Source: Komagataeibacter xylinus
GTDB taxonomy: Bacteria; Pseudomonadota; Alphaproteobacteria; Acetobacterales; Acetobacteraceae
NCBI RefSeq assembly: GCF_031081985.1
Contig: NZ_JARWSK010000004.1
Span: 124,001-188,000, forward strand
Length of the DNA stretch: 64,000 nucleotides
Direction of reading: 5' to 3'
Below, one piece after another: positions 8,410 through 17,548 of this stretch; position 1 is the stretch's first letter, and every line of letters begins with the position of its first letter. The notes under the pieces were generated by a model. That model was not told the origin of the DNA. It saw nothing but the letters and a program-made list of their open reading frames with translations, and searched no databases. A program made the translations under genes and the position numbers.

Positions 8410-9552
8410 CTAGAACACGCTGTTGAAAGCAAATTGCGGCGAGATGACCTGCCCGGTGTTATGGCCTGCGAAAATGGCCGTCACACCGGCAATGATGCCA
8501 AAGCGCGGCGACCAGTTATATTCCACCGCAGGGGCGATCACCCAGTCACCCGAGGCCTGCCCCAGCACGTCCTGGTATTTGCCCTGTGCGTTATAGCCGC
8601 GCACCCGCGAGCCATTGGCCCAGTCGCGCGCCAGATCCATGGCGATGACCCATTTCTGGTTCACGCCATATTCCAGGGAGAAGCCGCTCTCACCATACAT
8701 GCCCGGATGCGCCAGCCCCCGAAACCCCGCCGTGGTGCCATAACTGCTGATATCGGCAATATGAGCCTGCGTCAGCGCGCGGCGAAAGGTGCCCCATGTG
8801 CGCAGCCGCAACTCGTGGTGGCCGGGCAGGGTGTAGGTGGACTGCTCCGTAAGCGCTACGCGGAAGGTGTAGGTGCCGGTACCCACGCCATCTTCCGCGC
8901 GGCCCAGTTTTGTATAGTCACCTGAGGGAAAGGCCACGCCCACGAACAGGCTCAGCGCGGGGATGTAGCGCTTCGGGTCGGCATCAAGGTAGCGCCACAT
9001 CACATCCACCGGCAGGTCGCCCATTTTCGTGCCGCTTGTGGTGCCGCCATAGCCACCATGCCGCCAGCCGTAACTGATGGTGGGCGTCATCTGCAGGCTG
9101 ATCGAATTGGTGATGGAATATTTGTAAAGCGTGAAGCTCGAGACCATGTGCGCCCGGTCTTTTATGGGGGCTGCGCGGCCCACGCTATCGAGGTTGCCCA
9201 CCGGCTGGCTGTAGGCAAAATACGGCTCCCACGCAAACACGCCCTTCTTGGTCAGCGCGCCGGAGGGGGAGACGAGCGAGCCGGTGTACCACTGGGTATA
9301 ATGCTCATCGACGCCCTGCGAGCCTGCCGCCGTGCCATTGCCCGTGCCTGCTGCCTGCGCGGAGGAAAAGCTGGAGAGGGCAACAAGAAATGGAATCGCA
9401 ACGAATAATATTGATTCCGGTATCGGAATGTATGATGCTCTTGCAGGGGGGCGACCAGCGTCTTTTTCCCGTGCTGTCATGGCGCGGGTAGCGGATGCGG
9501 TGCCCAGCCTTGCGGCGTGGGCGCGTGTCAGGGAAATCATGGTTGAGGCCAT
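8410..9552 (-). CDS. MetA-pathway-type outer-membrane beta-barrel (putative transporter)
   Basis: Predicted outer-membrane beta-barrel resembling the 'MetA pathway of phenol degradation' transporter family, in which small barrels are linked to uptake of hydrophobic compounds. Visible features are a hydrophobic export segment (ILFVAIPFLVALSSFSSAQA), many alternating amphipathic strands (YKYSITNSISLQMTPTISYG, SLFVGVAFPSGDYTKLG, AVEYNWSPRFGIIAGVTAIF) and a C-terminal Phe. The start is uncertain: ATG 9552 has GCAGGAA almost abutting it, and ATG 9540 is also possible; either leaves an unusually long N-region before the signal hydrophobic core. The substrate is unknown. Confidence 0.65.
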   Translation of the reverse strand: MASTMISLTRAHAARLGTASATRAMTAREKDAGRPPARASYIPIPESILFVAIPFLVALSSFSSAQAAGTGNGTAAGSQGVDEHYTQWYTGSLVSPSGALTKKGVFAWEPYFAYSQPVGNLDSVGRAAPIKDRAHMVSSFTLYKYSITNSISLQMTPTISYGWRHGGYGGTTSGTKMGDLPVDVMWRYLDADPKRYIPALSLFVGVAFPSGDYTKLGRAEDGVGTGTYTFRVALTEQSTYTLPGHHELRLRTWGTFRRALTQAHIADISSYGTTAGFRGLAHPGMYGESGFSLEYGVNQKWVIAMDLARDWANGSRVRGYNAQGKYQDVLGQASGDWVIAPAVEYNWSPRFGIIAGVTAIFAGHNTGQVISPQFAFNSVF

Positions 9553-9704
9553 TTCCTGCTCAGGGCGTCCCTGCATGCATGGCAGTGCATGCCGGGTCTT
9601 ATTGGTTCTGGGGTCAGTGTTCGGGTGCCTGCTATACAAACTGCAGTCGCAGGGAAGGGATCAGGACATCACGACGGTGCTCCTCAGGCTGACAGACCAG
9701 TGAG

Positions 9705-9738
9705 ACGGCGGGAGAATGGCAGTTCTCCCGCCGTTTTC
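9705..9738. terminator. strong hairpin terminator downstream of the permease gene
   Basis: Perfect 12-bp stem ACGGCGGGAGAA (9705-9716) and TTCTCCCGCCGT (9723-9734) with a 6-nt loop. The T-run TTTTCC follows on the + strand. It lies immediately after the stop of the permease gene, which is transcribed from the - strand, and upstream of the outer-membrane protein gene, so it probably ends the permease transcript despite the weaker U-tract in that direction. Confidence 0.65.
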
Positions 9739-9740
9739 CT

Positions 9741-11195
9741 TTATGGCGTGGTCATGCGCGGCGGCTCCTGCCCATCCTGCGGGGCGGGGGGCGCGGGGTT
9801 GAGGCACTTCCACCCGATTGCCAGCAGCACGGCCACGATCGACATGCTGGCAATGGTGTAGGTGCCGTTGGGGTAGTCAAACAGCATCAGCAAGAGCACG
9901 CCGGCCAGGTAGGCCAGTGTCAGCCACGAGGTGAAGGGCGCGCCCGGCATTTCAAAACCCGATGAGGGCATGCGCCCGCTGCGTACCGCCTGGCGCAGCT
10001 TGATCTGGCTGAGCAGGATGAACCCCCAGGTGCTGATGATGCCGATCGCCGCCATGTTCAGCACGATCTCGAACACCTGCGAGGGCACGATGTAATTGAG
10101 CACCACGCCCACCAGGTACACCGCAACCGTAAGCAGGATGCCGTTGGCGGGCACGGCGCTTGCGTTCATGCGGGCCAGCGGCGCGGGGGCGGCGCCACCG
10201 AGCGCCATGGCGCGCAGCACGCGCCCGGTGGAATACAGCCCCGAGTTGAGGCTCGACAGGGCCGCCGTCAGCACCACGATGTTCATGATCGTATCAATGC
10301 CCGGCACGCCAAGGGCTTCAAAAAACGTAACAAACGGGCTGGTGCCACCGTGATAGGCGGTCCAGGGCAGCAGGTTGACCAAAAGCACCACCGACAGCAC
10401 ATAGAACAGGCCGATACGCCAGATCACGCTGTTGATGCTGCGCGGCAGCACGGTGCGCACATCCGCGCACTCGCCCGCCGCGGTCCCGATCAGTTCTATG
10501 CCCGAATAGGCGAACACCACCCCCTGCACCAGCAGCAGGCTGGCAATCAGCCCGTGCGGAAAGATGCCGCCATTATCGGCAATCAGGTGCAGGCCGGTCT
10601 GGTGGCCGCCTACGGGCATGCGCACGCCCAGTATGATGCTGCCCGCCACAAGGAACAGGCACAGCGCCACGATCTTGATGAGCGAGAACCAGAACTCGAT
10701 CTCGCCAAACCACTTCACGCCCACCAGATTCAGTGTCGTGACCACGCATAGCGCCATGAGGGCGAATACCCATTGCGGCATGAAGGCGAACGTGCCCCAG
10801 AAATGCATGTAAAGCGCCACTGCCGTAATATCGACAATGCCAGTCATGGCCCAGTTCATGAAGGAAAGCCAGCCGGCGACGAACGCCGCCTTCTCGCCCA
10901 GGAACTCACGCGTGTAGGACACGAAGCTGCCGCAGGTGGGGCGATACATCACCAGTTCGCCCAGTGCGCGCATGATCAGGAACGAGAACATGCCGCACAC
11001 CAGATAGACCAGCGCCAGCGATGGCCCCGCCGCCTGCAGCCGCGAGCCCGCGCCAAGGAACAGCCCCGTGCCGATCGCGCCGCCTATGGCGATCATCTGG
11101 ATCTGGCGGCTGCCCAGCCCCTTGTGATAGCCCTCGTCATCTTCCGCTGGCAAAATGGGGGTGCTGTCTTCCTGCACGTGGTCCGGTATGCTCAT
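9741..11195 (-). CDS. ansP: L-asparagine permease-like amino acid transporter (APC family)
   Basis: Cytoplasmic-membrane amino acid:proton symporter of the APC superfamily, 484 residues, with about 12 hydrophobic segments. The first segment carries IAIGGAIGTGLFLGAG. Blocks such as GELVMYRPTCGSFVSYTREF, GWLSFMNWAMTGIVDITAVA, NSVIWRIGLFYV and LPGAPFTSWLTL-like GAPFTSWLTL correspond closely to remembered enterobacterial AnsP (asparagine permease) and fit it better than GabP or LysP. The asparaginase gene at 434-1435 supports the assignment. The start is ATG 11195, about 30 residues before the first membrane segment. Substrate specificity is inferred from family resemblance. Confidence 0.82.
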   Translation of the reverse strand: MSIPDHVQEDSTPILPAEDDEGYHKGLGSRQIQMIAIGGAIGTGLFLGAGSRLQAAGPSLALVYLVCGMFSFLIMRALGELVMYRPTCGSFVSYTREFLGEKAAFVAGWLSFMNWAMTGIVDITAVALYMHFWGTFAFMPQWVFALMALCVVTTLNLVGVKWFGEIEFWFSLIKIVALCLFLVAGSIILGVRMPVGGHQTGLHLIADNGGIFPHGLIASLLLVQGVVFAYSGIELIGTAAGECADVRTVLPRSINSVIWRIGLFYVLSVVLLVNLLPWTAYHGGTSPFVTFFEALGVPGIDTIMNIVVLTAALSSLNSGLYSTGRVLRAMALGGAAPAPLARMNASAVPANGILLTVAVYLVGVVLNYIVPSQVFEIVLNMAAIGIISTWGFILLSQIKLRQAVRSGRMPSSGFEMPGAPFTSWLTLAYLAGVLLLMLFDYPNGTYTIASMSIVAVLLAIGWKCLNPAPPAPQDGQEPPRMTTP

Positions 11196-11569
11196 GCTGT
11201 CGTCTCCGCCGTGGTCATTGCAGATGGAAGGGTGAAGGAAGGCGCCAGCCGGTTGTCCGGCATGGCATTGTTCGGAGCAGGCCTAAACCATGTACAAAAA
11301 ATATGCAGTTTTGCTGTATGGTGGGAACGGCTCGGTCCGGTTCGTACAGATCTGGCCTTTTGGGGGCAGAATCCGTGCGGTGGGGAAGAAACAGAAAGAA
11401 ATATCATGCAGCATCAAATAGTTGTTCTGCCGCGAACATTGTCAGACACGTTAACGGCTGACAAGCAAAGATGCCTTGATAAAAGCGTTATGATTAAAAG
11501 ATGAACATAATTTTCAAAGCGTTGGCAGTAAATGCATCATATTTAATCATAAAAAGGAGCCGTTTCCCC
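11196..11569. other. intergenic region, divergent promoters expected
   Basis: 374 bp between divergent genes. The part nearest 11500-11550 is AT-rich and should contain the promoter of the gene starting at 11570. I see no RNA gene, riboswitch or convincing coding sequence. Confidence 0.4.
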
Positions 11570-12466
11570 ATGTCTGACCCGGAATCTGGCCCCGCGAGAG
11601 TCCGCGCCACTGGCCTGATCGCGGCCGTGCTTGGCATCATCATCATCCCGGTCGCGGCCCATGCCGATAACCAGCATTTTGACGGTGGCGAACTGGCACA
11701 GGATGCGCCGCAATATTTCGTGCTGCGCCCTGATGATGCGGCTACAGCCGCGCAGATGGGCGAACTGCGCCTGTCCGAGAGCAGCATCGATTTCAGCAAT
11801 GGCGAGCGGCTTGACGTCATGCCCGATCCGGGCGGGCGGGCGGGGCATCTGCTCTACCGGGTGGAATACGGGCAGAATCCGGTCATGCCGACGGGGAACC
11901 TTTTGTGCGCGGCGCCACTCAACCCGCTTTATCTTGATTTTGCAGCCCAGGGCGATGATGAAGCGCATTATGACATGACGCTGTACTGCAGTTCGCGCGT
12001 GGTGCCATTCCGCGCGATTGGCCCAGGAAAAAGCGCCGCCGTTTTCCATTACACCCGCGCCACCGATACGGTCTGGGCCCACAGCCCGGCCGAGAGCGGC
12101 TACCTGCATGGGGCGGTGGCGCAGTACTGCACCCGCCATCACGCGCATGAAACGCAGGCGGCCTGTACCGCGCGCGAGGAATCAGCCTATGCTGGCATCA
12201 TGGCGCGCCATGTTGCGCCGCCTGTGCTCAAGCAGTGCGCGGCCTATGTTACGGGTCGGCGCGAGCATGCGGGTTATGTCAGCTTTGCCGGGCTGCTCAA
12301 CTGCGCGCGCCTGCATGACAGCAGGGCCGTGTTCGATTATTGCGCCGCCCGCATAACCGGGCAGAAGCGGGCGGATGACACAACCTTTTTTGATGCCAGC
12401 CCGGCGCAGGCCGATGGCGCGGCGCTGTGCTTCAACGCGCTCGCGGCCCGTCAGGCGCACGATTAG
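11570..12466 (+). CDS. exported protein of unknown function
   Basis: 298-residue protein I do not recognise. ATG 11570 is chosen because AAGGAG (11553-11558) precedes it and a signal peptide follows directly (ATGLIAAVLGIIIIPVAAHA, cleavage before DNQ). The mature part is acidic and contains about nine Cys (for example NLLCAAPL, LYCSS, QYCTRHH, AACTAREE, QCAAY, NCARL, YCAAR, ALCFNA), which suggests disulfides in the periplasm, or heme-independent metal ligands. No CXXCH motif is present. The gene converges on the Mrr-like membrane protein gene, leaving only 21 bp between the stop codons. Confidence 0.72.
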   Translation: MSDPESGPARVRATGLIAAVLGIIIIPVAAHADNQHFDGGELAQDAPQYFVLRPDDAATAAQMGELRLSESSIDFSNGERLDVMPDPGGRAGHLLYRVEYGQNPVMPTGNLLCAAPLNPLYLDFAAQGDDEAHYDMTLYCSSRVVPFRAIGPGKSAAVFHYTRATDTVWAHSPAESGYLHGAVAQYCTRHHAHETQAACTAREESAYAGIMARHVAPPVLKQCAAYVTGRREHAGYVSFAGLLNCARLHDSRAVFDYCAARITGQKRADDTTFFDASPAQADGAALCFNALAARQAHD

Positions 12467-12487
12467 GCCCGGCTTGTCCGCGGGCGT

Positions 12488-13744
12488 TCAGGCCACATCG
12501 GGCACTTCAATGCCCGAGACGAATTTGTAGATGTCTTCATGGTGCAGCAGGAAGATGCGGTGTTTCTTGCCCAGCAGCAGGGCTTCCTGCGTGTAGGGCG
12601 CGTTGGAGACGATGGCGCCAATATCTGCGCGGCTTTCGGTCTTTTCCTTGATGCCCTGCCAGATCACGTCATCATGAACGGGCTTGCGGTCGATCCAGCA
12701 ATGCACCAGCATCTTCAGCCCGTTGCGGCTGCAATGGATGACCGAACCCAGGCCGGTGGCCACGGGGGGGCGGATTTCCCATCCCGCCTTTTCAATCCAT
12801 TGCGAGCAGAAGGCCGCGTATTCCGCCTGGTTCATGTCCTGGTGGTAAATGCCAGGCGTGAGCACGGTGGCGGAGGGCGCGCGCGCGGTATTGGCCGCAA
12901 GCGTGGTGAGGTGCGCGCATACCGTCTTGTGAATGGCAGGCCAGAGCGCGCTCTGCCCGTCACGCGCGAGCGCAGGCAGCAGGGTCGTGCGCGTGAAGCG
13001 CTCCACATGCGTGTTCCATGGCACACGGCTTTGGGTCAGGGTGGCGGTGTTGGCGCCATCCTCGGCCTGCTGGTACCAGCGCGCGAGCATGGGGCGATGG
13101 CGCTCGGCCAGCTTCAGGCAGGTGCCGATGGCCTTGCGCCGCCGCGCCATGAGCCAGATCGTGCGCAGCACCCGCATCATGATCCAGCCGGCACCGGTAA
13201 TGAGCATCAGCGTCAGGATGAGCGAGCCGAGTTTCTGGAAGCCGCGCGTCATGAAAAACAGGTCGGTCGGCAGCGGCGTTTCGCGGTTCTGCACGATAAC
13301 GGGCGGCGCGGGCGGGGGCGTGTCATCGGTGGCCTGCTGCTGCGGGCCTTCAGGGGTGGGGGTCTCGGCGGCAGGTGGCGCGGGGGGCGGCGTGACATGA
13401 ACCGGCGCAGGTGCAGGTGCCCCGATGGGCGCGATGTCACCGGTCATGAAATACAGCGGCGGCAGCCCCGGCACCGGCGGCACGCGGCGCATGAGCGGCA
13501 GGCCGTTGCGGTTGGCGATCTTTTCCCACTTCATGTCAGGGGTCACGGCATGGCAGTCGCCCTGCCTGAGCAGCGTCTTGCGCCACGCGGCGGGGTGCTG
13601 GGCAACCTGGGCGGCATCGGACAGGGCACGCAGGGCGCCATCATCCCCACAGGCAAGGGTGGGATGGGGCGCGCTGAACAGGCCCGCGGCGCTGGCGCTT
13701 GCAGGCAGCCACAGGAGCAGGCAGGCACTTGCCCATATGCGCAT
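12488..13744 (-). CDS. membrane-anchored protein with degenerate Mrr-like restriction endonuclease domain
   Basis: 418 residues in four parts: a signal peptide (1-20), an N-terminal region ending in a Pro/Ala-rich linker (about 105-160), a transmembrane helix (about 171-191) followed by an Arg-rich RRRK stop, and a C-terminal domain (about 305-405) with the Mrr-type PD-(D/E)XK layout (AFCSQWIEKAGWEI, MLVHCWIDRKPVHDDV, ADIGAIVSNAPYTQEA, HRIFLLHHEDIY). Known Mrr folds carry a D and a Q-x-K at the active site; here the matching positions read GSVIH and HCW, so the catalytic residues look replaced. The nuclease-like domain would be cytoplasmic. It may be a structural or DNA-binding module; its function is unknown. 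Confidence 0.72.
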   Translation of the reverse strand: MRIWASACLLLWLPASASAAGLFSAPHPTLACGDDGALRALSDAAQVAQHPAAWRKTLLRQGDCHAVTPDMKWEKIANRNGLPLMRRVPPVPGLPPLYFMTGDIAPIGAPAPAPVHVTPPPAPPAAETPTPEGPQQQATDDTPPPAPPVIVQNRETPLPTDLFFMTRGFQKLGSLILTLMLITGAGWIMMRVLRTIWLMARRRKAIGTCLKLAERHRPMLARWYQQAEDGANTATLTQSRVPWNTHVERFTRTTLLPALARDGQSALWPAIHKTVCAHLTTLAANTARAPSATVLTPGIYHQDMNQAEYAAFCSQWIEKAGWEIRPPVATGLGSVIHCSRNGLKMLVHCWIDRKPVHDDVIWQGIKEKTESRADIGAIVSNAPYTQEALLLGKKHRIFLLHHEDIYKFVSGIEVPDVA

Positions 13745-13965
13745 GATGCTCTTTATCCTTCCGGTCTGGTGAACTGGCTGGCGCAGACCCTGGATATTAG
13801 CAAATCAAGATGTTTTAACGTGCAGATGCCGATATGCAGAATACGGTTGTTCTTGTAAACAGGCTTTATTTAGTCCTGTATGTTTGAATCTTGGTTTGGC
13901 GGAACACGGTGGCGCAAAAAAGTGGCATGTCCTTATCGGGTATCTGCCCCCTTGCCGCTCTTATG

Positions 13966-13985
13966 GCGATGTTCACGAACATCGC
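13966..13985. promoter_or_regulatory. 20-bp palindrome upstream of cobC
   Basis: Inverted repeat of GCGATGTTC (13966-13974) with GAACATCGC (13977-13985) and a 2-bp centre, ending 36 bp before the cobC start codon. The symmetry and compact spacing fit a dimeric repressor site; a small hairpin is the alternative. I do not recognise the cognate regulator. Confidence 0.4.
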
Positions 13986-14021
13986 GGATGCTCGGTGCGA
14001 CATGTTGGAAAGCAGGAGCGG

Positions 14022-14678
14022 ATGACTGACCGTTTTGCAGTGGTTCTGGCGCGCCATCCCGCCGTAACGGGCGCGGAAGGCGTGTGTTACGGCCAACACG
14101 ACGTTGCCCTGGCCGAGGGTTGGGAGCGCATGGCCGATGGCCTGCGCACTGTCATGCAGGGGGTGGGATGCCGGATTCTGTTCTCGTCTCCCGCGCGGCG
14201 GTGCCGCATGGTGGCGGAGCGGGTGGCGCAATTCATGAATCTGGACTTAAGGGTGGATTCACGTCTGCGTGAGATCAGCTTCGGGGAGTGGGAGGGCCGT
14301 CCCTGGAGCCGAATCTCGCGCGCGGCACTCGATGCGTGGGCCGCGGATGTGAGCGGGTTTGCCCCTCCCGGCGGCGAGAGTGGCACCGCGCTGCGCGCCC
14401 GCGTGCGCCATTTCTGGACCGAGATGCACCAGCGCGGGCAGTCCTGCGCCATCATCACCCATGGTGGCCCGCTGCGCCTGATGCACGGCATGGTTCACGG
14501 CACGGCGGGCAACCTGCTTGCGCCCTCGCCGCCCATGGGGTCGGTGCGGGTAATCGAGCAGGGGAGTGCCGCGTTCAGCACAGGGCCGTCAGAACTGCGC
14601 ATTCCGTCACGACTGCCGTTGCACCAAGAACGTCACCGGTCTGTCCGCCAAGTTGCCAGCGTGCAAGGCAATACATAA
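14022..14678 (+). CDS. cobC: alpha-ribazole phosphatase-like histidine phosphatase
   Basis: Histidine phosphatase superfamily protein, 218 residues. The phosphate-accepting motif appears as LARHPAV, slightly altered from the usual RHG. Other family blocks are [23 protein letters not shown] and [10 protein letters not shown] with the second His. In this cobalamin context it should remove phosphate from alpha-ribazole-5'-phosphate or adenosylcobalamin-5'-phosphate in nucleotide loop assembly. A longer frame exists, but ATG 14022 has AGGAG 5 nt upstream. Its last 104 bp overlap the 3' end of cobS on the opposite strand, so the last about 35 residues are probably not conserved. Confidence 0.82.
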   Translation: MTDRFAVVLARHPAVTGAEGVCYGQHDVALAEGWERMADGLRTVMQGVGCRILFSSPARRCRMVAERVAQFMNLDLRVDSRLREISFGEWEGRPWSRISRAALDAWAADVSGFAPPGGESGTALRARVRHFWTEMHQRGQSCAIITHGGPLRLMHGMVHGTAGNLLAPSPPMGSVRVIEQGSAAFSTGPSELRIPSRLPLHQERHRSVRQVASVQGNT

Positions 14679-15327
14679 CCACGCTGGCCAGCAGGGCCAC
14701 GGCGCAGGCGGTGAGCGCCCTTGGCGCGGGCAGCACTATCGCGGCCATTGCCACGGCAAGGCCCAGGCAGGCCACACGTGCCGCGCGCGGCAGGTGGTCC
14801 ATGGTGCTTGCCAGCCCATCACGCCGGGCGGGTGGCAGCCGCCACAGCACGCCCGCCATGGCGGCACGGGCGAGCGCCCCCGCAACCGGCAGGGCCAGCA
14901 GCGCGGCTGGCCCCTTCATGGCGGCGAGGGCGGTGATCCGCACCAGCAGGGCCACGACCAGCGCCATCACGCCATAACTGCCCACGCGGCTGTCGCGCAT
15001 GATCTCGAGCTTGCGTGCCCGGTCGCGGCCACCCCCACAGCCATCGGCCATGTCGGCCAGTCCATCTTCATGCAGCCCGCCACATAGCAGCAGCAGCCCG
15101 GCCACGCACCAGCCCGCGGCGGGCAGGGGAGCAAGGCCAAGCCGCAGTCCCGCCCCGTAGGCCAGGGCCACAAGCGCGTTGACGCCCGCGCCAATGAGGG
15201 GCCAGCACCATATTGAGCGCGTCATGCTGTAGGGCAGCCCGTCATGTGCCAGCCAGCCCGTGGGCAGGCGGGTCAGCAGCCCCAGCCCGCACACAAGGTC
15301 GGCGCGCAGTCGGGCTGTAATGCTCAT
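14575..15327 (-). CDS. cobS: adenosylcobinamide-GDP ribazoletransferase
   Basis: Integral membrane enzyme joining adenosylcobinamide-GDP and alpha-ribazole to give adenosylcobalamin (phosphate), the last step of the nucleotide loop pathway. 250 residues with several hydrophobic helices. The signature [16 protein letters not shown] supplies the Asp/Glu metal ligands. It also has [10 protein letters not shown] near the N-terminus and RDSRVGSYG after the signature. The start ATG overlaps the cobT stop (ATGA), so the two genes are translationally coupled. Its 3' end overlaps that of cobC by 104 bp. Confidence 0.95.
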   Translation of the reverse strand: MSITARLRADLVCGLGLLTRLPTGWLAHDGLPYSMTRSIWCWPLIGAGVNALVALAYGAGLRLGLAPLPAAGWCVAGLLLLCGGLHEDGLADMADGCGGGRDRARKLEIMRDSRVGSYGVMALVVALLVRITALAAMKGPAALLALPVAGALARAAMAGVLWRLPPARRDGLASTMDHLPRAARVACLGLAVAMAAIVLPAPRALTACAVALLASVVMYCLARWQLGGQTGDVLGATAVVTECAVLTALC

Positions 15328-16349
15328 TCCCGCCCGCTCACCTGCGCCTGCGCGAAGGTGGCCATGCCGCACAGGCAGGCCACCGCCGCGCGCACCAGCC
15401 CTACGGCCAGCCCCGTGCCCGAGCCTTCGCCCAGCCTCAGCCCCAGATCGAGCAGCGGCGTCAGCCCCAGTTCCGCTGCAAGGTGGGCATGGCCGCCCTC
15501 AGCTGAGCAGTGGGCCAGTCGCGTATGGGCCAGCCCGTCCGGCGCCATCACGCCCAGCGGGGCGACCGCTGCCGTGCAGATGAAGCCATCAACCAGCACG
15601 GGAATATTCCTGTGCCGCGCGGCCAGCACCGCCCCGAATATGGCCGCGAGTTCGTGGCCGCCCACATGGCGCAGGATCTCGAGCGGGTCGCCTGCCCCGG
15701 CGTGATGGGCCAAAGCGCGGTCGATCACCGCCGCCTTGTGGCGCACGCCCGCATCATCAAGCCCGGTGCCGCGCCCGGCCCATCGCGCACCACCGCCGCC
15801 AAACAGGGCGGCGCACATGGCGGCGGCCGCAGTGGTGTTGCCAATGCCCATCTCGCCCACGCATAGCAGGTCGGTGCCGGGCTGGACCGCGCGCATGCCG
15901 GTGGCCACGGCACGCAGGAAGGTGGCTTCATCCATGGCGGGGGCATGGGTGAAATCTGCCGTGGGGCGCAGGTCTTCCACTTCCACCACGCGCAGCCTTG
16001 CTCCCGCCACGCGGGCGATCTGGTTGATGGCCGCGCCACCGGTGCGAAAGTTCTCGACCATCTGGCGCGTGACATCGCTGGGCCACGGTGTCACCCCCTG
16101 CGCGGTCACGCCGTGATTACCCGCGAAGACGATGATATCCACCCGCTCGGCCCGTGGGCGGTCGGTGCGCTGCCACTGCCCGGCCCATAATGCCAGTTCT
16201 TCCAGTCGGCCAAGGCTGCCCGGTGGCTTGGTCAACTGGCTGTCATGCGCGGCAATGGCGCTGCCAGCGGTGCTGTCGGCGGTGGGGAGATCGCGGCACA
16301 GCGCACGCAGCGCGGCCATGTCCTGCGGTATGGAAAGACGAGATGGCAT
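15324..16349 (-). CDS. cobT: nicotinate-nucleotide-dimethylbenzimidazole phosphoribosyltransferase
   Basis: Transfers phosphoribose from nicotinate mononucleotide to 5,6-dimethylbenzimidazole, giving alpha-ribazole-5'-phosphate. 341 residues, normal for CobT. Recognisable blocks are [55 protein letters not shown] and a late [12 protein letters not shown] with the catalytic Glu region. It is the first gene of the cobT-cobS pair and is divergent from cobU across only 52 bp, so one short region must drive both directions. No cobalamin riboswitch fits in that gap. Confidence 0.96.
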   Translation of the reverse strand: MPSRLSIPQDMAALRALCRDLPTADSTAGSAIAAHDSQLTKPPGSLGRLEELALWAGQWQRTDRPRAERVDIIVFAGNHGVTAQGVTPWPSDVTRQMVENFRTGGAAINQIARVAGARLRVVEVEDLRPTADFTHAPAMDEATFLRAVATGMRAVQPGTDLLCVGEMGIGNTTAAAAMCAALFGGGGARWAGRGTGLDDAGVRHKAAVIDRALAHHAGAGDPLEILRHVGGHELAAIFGAVLAARHRNIPVLVDGFICTAAVAPLGVMAPDGLAHTRLAHCSAEGGHAHLAAELGLTPLLDLGLRLGEGSGTGLAVGLVRAAVACLCGMATFAQAQVSGRE

Positions 16350-16401
16350 GGGCAGCGTTGTGTGGTCTTATGCGCGCCGATGCAAGATGGGGGAGGATAA
16401 A

Positions 16402-16941
16402 ATGATGGCGGATGGCACGCAGGCCATGCCAGCAGGCCAGCAGGGCTGCATTTTCGTGCTTGGTGGCGCGCGCTCGGGCAAAAGCGCGTTTGCCGAGGGG
16501 CTGTTCACGGCGTGGCCCGCGCCCTGGACCTACCTTGCCACCTGCCAGCCCCATGATGGCGAAATGGATGCCCGCATCAGCCGCCACCGCGCCCGCCGGG
16601 GTGAAAACTGGCGCACGACCGAGGAACCGCTCGACCTGCCACGCGCGCTCGACGCCGCAGGCACCTGCCCGGTGCTGGTCGATTGCCTGACCCTGTGGCT
16701 GACCAACCTCATGCTGGCCGAGCATGACATTCCCGCAGCCACGCAGGCGCTGCTGGCCGCCCTCGCACGCCGCGCGGGGCCTACGGTACTGGTCTCGAAC
16801 GAGGTGGGGCAGGGCATCGTGCCCGACAATGCGCTGGCGCGGCGCTTCCGTGATGAGGCGGGGCTGCTGCATCAGGCTATTGCGCGCGGGGCCGCTCGTG
16901 TTGTCTTTGTGGTGGCAGGCCTGCCAATGGAGATGAAATGA
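16402..16941 (+). CDS. cobU: adenosylcobinamide kinase / adenosylcobinamide-phosphate guanylyltransferase
   Basis: Bifunctional enzyme phosphorylating adenosylcobinamide and then transferring GMP; also named CobP in aerobic pathways. 179 residues from ATG 16402, which follows GGAGG (16392-16396). The P-loop GGARSGKS is at residues 21-28, followed by YLATCQPHDGEMDARISRH, where the His is the guanylylation site region, and VSNEVGQGIVPDN. A much longer upstream frame overlaps cobT antisense and is not used. The stop overlaps the next start (ATGA), coupling it to cobO. Confidence 0.95.
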   Translation: MMADGTQAMPAGQQGCIFVLGGARSGKSAFAEGLFTAWPAPWTYLATCQPHDGEMDARISRHRARRGENWRTTEEPLDLPRALDAAGTCPVLVDCLTLWLTNLMLAEHDIPAATQALLAALARRAGPTVLVSNEVGQGIVPDNALARRFRDEAGLLHQAIARGAARVVFVVAGLPMEMK

Positions 16942-17546
16942 CCCTGACCCCCGAAGAAATCCGCCACCGTGACAAAATGGCAAAACGCAAGGCCGTGCAG
17001 GACCGGGAGGTGGAGAGCAGATCCATCGAGAAGGGGCTGCTGGCCGTGCATACGGGGGCGGGCAAGGGCAAGTCCACCGCAGCCTTCGGCATGGCGTTGC
17101 GCACGCTGGCCCATGGCGGGCGGATCGTGGTGATCCAGTTCATCAAGGGCGCATGGAACACCGGCGAGCGCAAGGCGTTGGAACGCTTTGGCGATCAGGT
17201 GGAATGGCATGCGCTGGGCGAGGGCTTTACCTGGAACACGCAGGACCGCGCCAAGGATATTGCCAACTGCCGTGCCGCATGGGATCAGGCCCGCGCCGCG
17301 CTGAAGCGCAGTGATGTGAGCATGGTGATCCTTGACGAGCTCAACATCGCCCTGCGCTACGACTACCTGCCCATTGACGAGGTGCTGGCCGATATCGCCG
17401 CCCGCCCGCCCATGCAGCACGTGGTGGTGACAGGCCGCAACGCCCGCCCGGCCATGATCGAGGCTGCCGACCTCGTGACCGAGATGACGCAGGTGGCCCA
17501 TCACTTCAAGAAAGGCGTCAAGGCGCAGGCCGGGATCGAGTTCTGA
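16938..17546 (+). CDS. cobO: cob(I)yrinic acid a,c-diamide adenosyltransferase
   Basis: ATP:corrinoid adenosyltransferase of the CobA/CobO/BtuR type, attaching the 5'-deoxyadenosyl group to reduced corrinoid. 202 residues. The P-loop GAGKGKST is at residues 40-47, followed by [42 protein letters not shown] and [22 protein letters not shown], all typical. It overlaps cobU by 4 bp and is followed after 2 bp by cobQ, so cobU-cobO-cobQ form one transcript. Confidence 0.96.
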   Translation: MTLTPEEIRHRDKMAKRKAVQDREVESRSIEKGLLAVHTGAGKGKSTAAFGMALRTLAHGGRIVVIQFIKGAWNTGERKALERFGDQVEWHALGEGFTWNTQDRAKDIANCRAAWDQARAALKRSDVSMVILDELNIALRYDYLPIDEVLADIAARPPMQHVVVTGRNARPAMIEAADLVTEMTQVAHHFKKGVKAQAGIEF

Positions 17547-17548
17547 GC

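Noticed and set aside
16350-16401. Cobalamin riboswitch between cobT and cobU
   Set aside because: Only 52 bp available and no B12-box-like sequence seen.
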